This document shows positions 7,524 to 12,733 of a stretch of 12,733 nucleotides of DNA, piece by piece. Each line of letters begins with the position of its first letter. Position 1 is the stretch's first letter. Source of the stretch: AM-2324 sp042091035 (GTDB lineage: Bacteria > Bacteroidota > Bacteroidia > Chitinophagales > Saprospiraceae); assembly GCA_042091035.1 (NCBI GenBank), contig JBELIG010000078.1:1-12733 (forward strand), in the 5' to 3' direction. The notes below the pieces were generated by a model. The model was not told the DNA's origin. It did not search any database and worked only from the letters and a program-made list of their open reading frames with translations. A program made the translations under genes and the position numbers.

Positions 7524-9653
7524 TTAGTTATTTATTTTGTTTAAAAATTCTTCCTCGGTCCATATTTCCACAGTACCAAGGGCAGTAGCTTTTTTTAATT
7601 TGGAACCAGCCTTCTCACCGACTACAAGGATGTCTAAGTTGGAACTTACCGCAGATATATTTTTTGCACCTGCAGCTGTAGCCATTTCTTGAGCTTGCTT
7701 TCGACCTACTACCAATAATTTACCTGTAAACAAGATAGTCTTACCAACGAGCGGGGCATTTGCATCCACTATCTTCGGCCTATCCTCCTCTGTCTGCTTT
7801 AGATTTACACCCAGTGCTTCCAGCTGTTCAAGCAAAGCTATATTTTTTTCAACTGCAAAAAAGGTAATAATATTTTCAGCAACAATTGGTCCTACATCTT
7901 TTATATTGATAAAATCTTCAAGTTTCCAATCTTTTAAGTCAAGTACATGGCTTATTTCTGCAGCAATCAGCTTACTTACCTTTTTCCCAAGATGATGTAT
8001 ACTCAACGAATGTAGCAGTCGATGTATTGGATTTTGCTTGGCTTTATCAATTGCGAGCTGCAATTTGTTGACTGATTTATCACCAAAGCCTTCCAATGTT
8101 TTGATCTTTTCATAATCCAGATTATATACATCCTCTATCGTTTGAATCCAGCCCAGGTCATAAAACTTCTCCACAATAGTCTTTCCAAAACCATCTATAT
8201 CCATTGCCGTTTTTGAAACGTGGAAAATAATCCGCTGCAGTGTTTGTTCTCCACAAACACAGTTGGGGCATCTCCAAGCAGCTTCTCCTTCTTCCTTGAT
8301 CAAATCAACAGGCTGATCTGTGTCATTGACTGGGCACACCTTCGGAAATTCAACTTTCACCTCAGAGCCATCTCTTGCATCCTCTATTGCCTTTACAATA
8401 TATGGAATAACATCTCCTGCTCGCTCTACCAGCACAGTATCACCAAAATGCAAGTCCTTGGATAAAATAAAATCTTCATTGTGCAGAGAAACAGAACTAA
8501 TGGTCACACCTGCTAAAAAAACAGGCTCAAGCTTTGCAACTGGAGTTACAGACCCAACCTTCCCAACTTGATATTCTATATCTCTTAAGATCGTAGTCCC
8601 CTGCTTAGCCTTGAATTTGTAGGCTATAGCCCATCTTGGATGGTGCGCAGTAAAGCCACATTTGTCCTGAATAGACTTAGAATTGACCTTGATCACCATA
8701 CCATCAATCTCATAAGGGTAAGACTCTCTCTTGGCTTCCCATTCTTCACAGAATCTAGCAACTTCCGTGATATTAGAGCACAACTTTGAAACGTCCATAG
8801 GTACCTTAAAACCCAAATCATCCAGCAGTTCAATTGCTGAAAAATGGGTTTCAAATTTATTCAATACTGCTGCCCCCTCCACATTGGAAGCATAGCCCAA
8901 TTGATAGATAAAGGCATCCATTCCCCGCTGGGAGGCTTCTTTAGGATCTTTCATGCGCAGGCCACCAGTTGCTGCATTCCTTGGGTTCGCAAAAAGTGCT
9001 AAACCTTTCTTAGCACGTTCTTTATTTATGCGGTCAAAATTATCTTTACGAATGAGCACCTCTCCACGCAACTCGGCTTTATGAATACCACGCTCTGAAA
9101 AGGGTGCAGTAAGCGGTATGGAGCGCATCACTCTTGCATTTGGGGTCATCTCTTCCCCTTGAGTTCCGTTGCCTCGGGTTGCTCCACGAACCAGTTTATC
9201 GCCTTCGTATACTAGGGCAACAGAACCTCCGTCAAACTTTGGCTCTACAACATATTCTATATCTTCACCTTCTGGAATAAGGGCCAATTTGCGGATTTGC
9301 TCGTCAAAATCATTCAGGTCTTCAGCATTATATGAATTCGCCAAGGATAGCATAGGAACTAAATGCTCCACCGTTTCAAAATCAGGACTTAAATCGGAGC
9401 CAACTCGCTGGGTGGGTGAGTCCGGATTGATCTGATCAGGATATTCTTGTTCCAGACGCTCCAGAAGTTTGTACAACTGATCATACTCGTAATCAGATAC
9501 AACCGGTTGATTATTCACATAATAGCACCATTCATGAAATCGCATTAAATCTGCAAGTTCCGAGACTGAATCAGCAGCGTAATTCGTTTGTGCATTTGAG
9601 AGATAAGTTTTTGTTTTTGCCAGCAAACTGGACGTATCTGATTTTTTGAACAT
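7524..9653 (-). CDS. ligA: NAD-dependent DNA ligase LigA
   Basis: Seals nicks in DNA during replication and repair, using NAD+ to adenylate an active-site lysine. The 709-residue length is slightly above the usual ~670 because of about 25 extra N-terminal residues. Domains in order: Ia NAD-binding part (YYVNNQPVVSDYEYDQL, 44-60), adenylation domain with SLANSY (103-108) and KFDG at 139-142 (Lys139 the AMP acceptor), the EIDGMVIKV motif (315-323), OB fold around 350-425, zinc finger ~437-470, helix-hairpin-helix repeats ~475-600, and a BRCT domain from ~634 to the end. The zinc finger is odd: it starts CPVN (440-443), where CPxC is normal, and ends RCPNCVCGEQ with Cys at 462, 465 and 467. ATG 9653 is preferred because the next Met (37) would remove part of domain Ia. 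It heads a likely three-gene operon. Confidence 0.97.
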   Translation of the reverse strand: MFKKSDTSSLLAKTKTYLSNAQTNYAADSVSELADLMRFHEWCYYVNNQPVVSDYEYDQLYKLLERLEQEYPDQINPDSPTQRVGSDLSPDFETVEHLVPMLSLANSYNAEDLNDFDEQIRKLALIPEGEDIEYVVEPKFDGGSVALVYEGDKLVRGATRGNGTQGEEMTPNARVMRSIPLTAPFSERGIHKAELRGEVLIRKDNFDRINKERAKKGLALFANPRNAATGGLRMKDPKEASQRGMDAFIYQLGYASNVEGAAVLNKFETHFSAIELLDDLGFKVPMDVSKLCSNITEVARFCEEWEAKRESYPYEIDGMVIKVNSKSIQDKCGFTAHHPRWAIAYKFKAKQGTTILRDIEYQVGKVGSVTPVAKLEPVFLAGVTISSVSLHNEDFILSKDLHFGDTVLVERAGDVIPYIVKAIEDARDGSEVKVEFPKVCPVNDTDQPVDLIKEEGEAAWRCPNCVCGEQTLQRIIFHVSKTAMDIDGFGKTIVEKFYDLGWIQTIEDVYNLDYEKIKTLEGFGDKSVNKLQLAIDKAKQNPIHRLLHSLSIHHLGKKVSKLIAAEISHVLDLKDWKLEDFINIKDVGPIVAENIITFFAVEKNIALLEQLEALGVNLKQTEEDRPKIVDANAPLVGKTILFTGKLLVVGRKQAQEMATAAGAKNISAVSSNLDILVVGEKAGSKLKKATALGTVEIWTEEEFLNKINN

Positions 9654-9704
9654 TCGAACAAATTCAATTTAAAAAAATGGGCTCTAGACCTTTTTGTAAC
9701 AATA

Positions 9705-9725
9705 ATTGATCACTAATCACTCAAT
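9705..9725. repeat. Short inverted repeat in the ligA/dapD divergent region
   Basis: ATTGA (9705-9709) and TCAAT (9721-9725) form an inverted repeat around 11 bases that contain two TCAC copies. It lies about 50 bases before ligA and 130 before dapD, where an operator could act. The arms are short and AT-rich, so chance is quite possible. I found no convincing TAnnTTTG promoter in either direction in the 202-bp region. Confidence 0.2.
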
Positions 9726-9813
9726 TAAAGGTCATTTTTTTATTCATCTGACTCAATATAAGCACAAAAAGGGGCTTGTCTTTTATATCTTTAACGCTGA
9801 AATCCAAAAATAG

Positions 9814-9837
9814 GACTTTTACGAAAGTCAAGGCCTT
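9814..9837 (+). promoter_or_regulatory. Small hairpin and adjacent palindrome in the dapD leader
   Basis: GACTTT (9814-9819) and AAAGTC (9824-9829) are perfect inverted arms with a four-base TACG loop, directly followed by the palindrome AAGGCCTT (9830-9837). Both sit 19-42 bases before the dapD ATG and could be an mRNA leader element or a protein site. It is far too short to be a lysine riboswitch, and the role is unknown. Confidence 0.25.
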
Positions 9838-9855
9838 TATAAACAACAAACTTTT

Positions 9856-10671
9856 ATGGAAAATTTACAGGGAATTATTGAACGCGCCTGGGAAGACAGA
9901 ACACTTCTGCAACAAGAAGAAACACAAGACGCCATTCGTAGTGTGATCGCAAAACTTGAAATTGGCGAACTGAGAGTTGCACAGCCTGAAGGTTCTGACT
10001 GGAAAGTAAATGAGTGGGTAAAAAAAGCAGTTGTTCTTTATTTCCCTATCCAAAAAATGGAAACCATAGAAGTAGGACCTTTTGAATTCCACGATAAGAT
10101 TCCTTTAAAAAAGAATTATGCTAAACTCGGTGTCCGAGTAGTACCACATGCTATTGCAAGAGCAGGTTCATTCTTGGAGAAAGGAGTAATCATGATGCCT
10201 AGTTACGTAAATATTGGTGCCTGGGTAGGATCTGGAACTATGGTTGACACTTGGGCTACAGTTGGCTCTTGTGCTCAGATCGGCAGAAATGTGCACCTAA
10301 GTGGAGGTGTGGGAATTGGAGGTGTTCTAGAACCACTTCAAGCTACACCAACAATCATAGAAGACGATTGCTTTATAGGTTCAAGATGCATCGTTGTAGA
10401 GGGAGTACGCATTAAAAAAGAAGCAGTACTAGGTGCAAATGTTGTACTTACTCAATCCACTAAGATCATAGATGTTACGGGTCCTGAGGAGGTTGTTTAC
10501 ACTGGTGAAGTTCCAGCTCGTTCTGTTGTGATTCCTGGAACCTACACTAAAAAATTTCCAGCAGGAGAGTATCAGGTAGCCTGTGCGCTGATTATTGGAA
10601 AACGTAAAGAAAGTACAGATAAAAAAGTATCTCTTAATAATGCATTGAGAGAACATAATGTAGCAGTATAA
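9856..10671 (+). CDS. dapD: 2,3,4,5-tetrahydropyridine-2,6-dicarboxylate N-succinyltransferase
   Basis: Transfers succinyl from succinyl-CoA to tetrahydrodipicolinate in the succinylase branch of the diaminopimelate/lysine pathway, giving precursors for lysine and peptidoglycan; cytoplasmic. The 271 residues match the usual full length (about 274 in Escherichia coli). A helical N-terminal domain (1-~90) is followed by the motif GVRVVPHAIARAGS (92-105) and a left-handed beta helix of hexapeptide repeats from ~106 to 215, with MVDTWATVGSCAQIG (129-143), HLSGGVGIGGVLEP (147-160) and DDCFIGSRCIVVEGV (170-184). The C-terminus has the characteristic VIPGTYTKKFPAGEY stretch. The ATG at 9856 gives the standard N-terminus (MENLQGIIERAWE) and is preceded by an A-rich, non-Shine-Dalgarno leader. 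A TPR lipoprotein gene follows after 12 bp, probably on the same transcript. Confidence 0.97.
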   Translation: MENLQGIIERAWEDRTLLQQEETQDAIRSVIAKLEIGELRVAQPEGSDWKVNEWVKKAVVLYFPIQKMETIEVGPFEFHDKIPLKKNYAKLGVRVVPHAIARAGSFLEKGVIMMPSYVNIGAWVGSGTMVDTWATVGSCAQIGRNVHLSGGVGIGGVLEPLQATPTIIEDDCFIGSRCIVVEGVRIKKEAVLGANVVLTQSTKIIDVTGPEEVVYTGEVPARSVVIPGTYTKKFPAGEYQVACALIIGKRKESTDKKVSLNNALREHNVAV

Positions 10672-10683
10672 ACACAAAACACT

Positions 10684-11694
10684 ATGCAATTCAATCTTAA
10701 ACACTTACTGTACCTTATTCCCACATTGCTCCTAGCATCCTGTGAGAAAAAGGCTGCAGATGAAGCAGCACAGGTATCAAATTCGGAGGTGCCGAATACC
10801 TTCAAAACGATCAATGCATTGATCGAACAGCAACCAGACAATCCGGACTTATATTATGTCCGTGGAGAATATTTTTATGAAATGAATGGCTTCGACGAAG
10901 CCATAGCAGATTATAACAAAGCCATTCAGCTGGACTCTGCCCAAAGCAGATATTGGCATAGTCTATCCAATGTTTATCTGGACTATTACAGGGAAAAAAG
11001 TGCATTGCAAACTATGGAGATGGCCTCGTTTCTATTTCCTGATAGTATCATTACACAGCTTAAACTTGCAGAGACATACTTAATCCTTAAAAATCATGAA
11101 AAGGCTTTGAATGTAGTGTCTAAAGTTAAAAACTACAATCCCAACAACGATGAAGTCCACTATCTGGCGGGATTAATCTTTGCAGACAATGGAGAGCTTG
11201 ACATGGCGATAAGCAATATGCAAACTTGTGTGGAGCTGAACTCAAGACACATTGAAGCTTGGTATGAGTTGGGAAATCTTTGGAATATTAAAGGTTCTGG
11301 AAATGACCCAATTCTATATTACGATAATGCACTTAGGGTGGACTCTATGTATACAGATGCCTTATTCAGTAAGGCGCAGACTCTATACAAGCAAGGTAAA
11401 TTTGGTCCTTGTATTGATACCTATAATTCGATGGGACGTATGTTTCCATCTGATGAAAGTTCATTCTTCAACGCAGGTATAGTGATGGTTGAGCTGAATG
11501 ATTATAAGAATGCATGGGACAAGTTCAATATCTGTGTAGAATTGAATCCTGCCTTAGTTCAGGCTTATTATTACAGAGGACTTTGTGACCTAGAGATGGG
11601 AAATACTGCTGCTGGTAAAGCAGATTTGGAACAGGCATTACGCTTTGATCCTGATTATGAAAAAGCAAAACTCTTATTGAGTAACGTACAATAA
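10684..11694 (+). CDS. TPR-repeat lipoprotein
   Basis: Predicted envelope lipoprotein of 336 residues. The N-terminus is a lipoprotein signal: Lys6, a hydrophobic stretch and the lipobox LASC (17-20), so Cys20 should be lipidated, followed by EKKAADEAA. From about residue 52 to the end there are around eight consecutive tetratricopeptide repeats of ~34 residues; clear ones are LYYVRGEYFYEMNGFDEAI (57-75), IEAWYELGNLW and VQAYYYRGLCDLEMGN. TPR arrays act as protein-binding scaffolds, and nothing here identifies the partner or points to catalysis. The ATG is 12 bp after the dapD stop, which suggests co-transcription, but a functional tie to lysine synthesis is not implied by the sequence. The stop codon lies inside the left arm of the downstream terminator hairpin. 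Confidence 0.93.
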   Translation: MQFNLKHLLYLIPTLLLASCEKKAADEAAQVSNSEVPNTFKTINALIEQQPDNPDLYYVRGEYFYEMNGFDEAIADYNKAIQLDSAQSRYWHSLSNVYLDYYREKSALQTMEMASFLFPDSIITQLKLAETYLILKNHEKALNVVSKVKNYNPNNDEVHYLAGLIFADNGELDMAISNMQTCVELNSRHIEAWYELGNLWNIKGSGNDPILYYDNALRVDSMYTDALFSKAQTLYKQGKFGPCIDTYNSMGRMFPSDESSFFNAGIVMVELNDYKNAWDKFNICVELNPALVQAYYYRGLCDLEMGNTAAGKADLEQALRFDPDYEKAKLLLSNVQ

Positions 11695-11727
11695 AAAAAG
11701 AGGCTGAAATTCAGCCTCTTTTTTTAT
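11691..11727. terminator. Bidirectional intrinsic terminator shared by convergent genes
   Basis: A perfect inverted repeat with 17-bp arms and a 3-base loop (centre 11709). The GC-containing core AGAGGCTGA pairs with TCAGCCTCT and is flanked by an A run on the left and a T run on the right, so on each strand the hairpin is followed by a U tract. The stop codons of the TPR gene (11692-11694) and of the PBP gene (11724-11726, minus) are mirror images within the arms. Confidence 0.9.
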
Positions 11728-12733
11728 CCCCAATCATCTTCATCTTCCTCCTCTTCTTCCTCGTTAAACTCATCTGGATCGTTGATATCTATTCCTTGAT
11801 TTATTCGCTGATATTCTTCACAGTCCAATTCGATACCTATATCTCCCTGCGGCACTTCAAACTTAGCATCAACACCAAACCCAGGCAAAGAATCCTTTTC
11901 AATAAGTTCAAGAACTTTCCCAAAATAAGGTCTTGCCATTCTTGAACCTTGTCCATCACCTATAGTTGTAAAACGAATCCATCGGTCATCACCTCCAACC
12001 CAGGTACCGATTACCAGATTAGGCGTTATTCCCATAAACCAACCATCAGTATAATCGTTAGTAGTTCCGGTCTTACCTCCCAACTGAGTTTTTAATTTAT
12101 GCTGATATTGAACAGTACCTTCTGCTGCATACCGAAGCATCTCTACCATTACATAATTCTTATTTTCAGCAATTGCCTGCTGTGGAATGGACTGATCTGA
12201 ATAAATAACCTTACCGTTCATATCTTCTATCTTCAGTAAGTAAATTGGCTTTGTATATTGTCCTTTATTTGCAAAGGCAGTATATGCTCCTGACATATCC
12301 ATCACCGATAGATCTGAAGCTCCTAAACAAATGGAAGGTGAACGCGGAATCTTATCAGATTGAATACCCAATTGATTGACAAGGTTTACGACTAGATCAA
12401 CATTACCGAGTTTTTTCATCAAGTTTACTGAAACCGTATTCAAAGATTTTTTCAGTCCATCCTTAAGGGAAATTAGCTCTCCAGAATATTTCCCATCAGA
12501 GTTTGCTGGTGTCCAAGGCTCTAATAAACCAAATTGCCCTTCCTCAGGGAAGATAGTTTGCGCTCGATCGTAGACCTCCAAGCAAGGAGAAATACTTAAG
12601 TTATCAATCGCTGTTGCATAAATAAAGGGCTTAAAGGTAGAACCAACCTGTCTGTCAGAAGTTACATGATCGTACTTGAAGTACCTGTAATTAATACCTC
12701 CAATCCATCCTTTCACATATCCTGACTTAGGAT
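11724..12733 (-). CDS. PBP1A-family penicillin-binding protein (mrcA/ponA-like), transpeptidase part; N-terminus beyond window
   Basis: Class A penicillin-binding protein that cross-links peptidoglycan stem peptides outside the inner membrane. The frame is open to the window end, reading PKSGYVKGWIGG upstream of the GTG at 12716, so the gene continues past 12733 and that GTG is internal. All three transpeptidase motifs are visible. Numbering from the GTG as residue 1: STFK at 26-29 (Ser26 the acylated, beta-lactam-binding serine, in VGSTFKPF), SLN at 91-93, and KTG at 215-217 in GGKTGTTNDYTDGWFMG. The PKSGxVKGWIGG stretch directly before the catalytic serine is typical of PBP1A proteins; the glycosyltransferase domain expected further upstream is not in the window. 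After the domain comes a tail that ends in a strongly acidic run (FNEEEEEEDEDDWG). The gene is convergent with the TPR lipoprotein and ends in the shared terminator. Confidence 0.93.
   Translation of the reverse strand, partial: PKSGYVKGWIGGINYRYFKYDHVTSDRQVGSTFKPFIYATAIDNLSISPCLEVYDRAQTIFPEEGQFGLLEPWTPANSDGKYSGELISLKDGLKKSLNTVSVNLMKKLGNVDLVVNLVNQLGIQSDKIPRSPSICLGASDLSVMDMSGAYTAFANKGQYTKPIYLLKIEDMNGKVIYSDQSIPQQAIAENKNYVMVEMLRYAAEGTVQYQHKLKTQLGGKTGTTNDYTDGWFMGITPNLVIGTWVGGDDRWIRFTTIGDGQGSRMARPYFGKVLELIEKDSLPGFGVDAKFEVPQGDIGIELDCEEYQRINQGIDINDPDEFNEEEEEEDEDDWG

Noticed and set aside
9786..9793. TATCTTTA as a -7 box for dapD
   Set aside because: It has a mismatch at the last base and no TTG at the proper distance.
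9814..9829. Lysine riboswitch upstream of dapD
   Set aside because: The stem has only 6 bp and the whole intergenic region is 202 bp shared with ligA, without the multi-helix layout of that riboswitch.
12714..12716. GTG as the start codon of the PBP gene
   Set aside because: The frame continues upstream to the window end with the conserved PKSGYVKGWIGG stretch, so the GTG is an internal Val codon.

Overview
The window looks like ordinary chromosomal DNA from a member of the Bacteroidota. The evidence is a start-site context without clear Shine-Dalgarno sequences, a good match to the Bacteroidota promoter form TTG-N18-TAnnTTTG upstream of the first gene, a TlpA-like thioredoxin lipid-phylum style protein with a signal peptide ending just before Gln, and the character of the encoded proteins (IcmF, DapD, PBP1A, TPR lipoprotein). 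A marine or Saprospiria-like lineage is possible, but that is a guess from general impression. I see no rRNA, tRNA, CRISPR array, insertion sequence or phage gene.

Layout. Positions 1-3176 (minus) hold most of a fused isobutyryl-CoA mutase, IcmF, cut off at its C-terminus by the window edge and interrupted by 100 Ns at 2031-2130. A divergent gap with a likely icmF promoter follows. Positions 3301-3885 (plus) encode a small unknown protein with a PD-(D/E)XK nuclease-like signature. It overlaps tail to tail by 8 bp with a minus-strand cluster that reads, in transcription order, ligA (NAD-dependent DNA ligase), a secreted TlpA-like thiol-disulfide protein, and a large membrane protein with a C-terminal patatin-like lipase domain. 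The spacings are 5 bp and 23 bp, so these three are probably one operon. Across a 202-bp divergent region lie dapD (lysine/diaminopimelate synthesis) and, 12 bp further, a TPR lipoprotein on the plus strand. They meet a PBP1A-family penicillin-binding protein (minus, cut off at its N-terminus by the window end) at a perfect inverted repeat that looks like a shared two-way terminator.

How the genes relate. dapD makes the diaminopimelate branch precursor used in peptidoglycan, and the PBP cross-links peptidoglycan, so the right side has a loose cell-wall theme. The TlpA-like protein, the TPR lipoprotein and the patatin protein are all envelope proteins. IcmF stands alone and serves acyl-CoA carbon-skeleton rearrangement. 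I found no clear new multi-gene system. The items most worth a second look are the nuclease-like orphan, the multi-pass patatin protein in an operon with ligA, the altered zinc finger of LigA, and the terminator that contains both stop codons.
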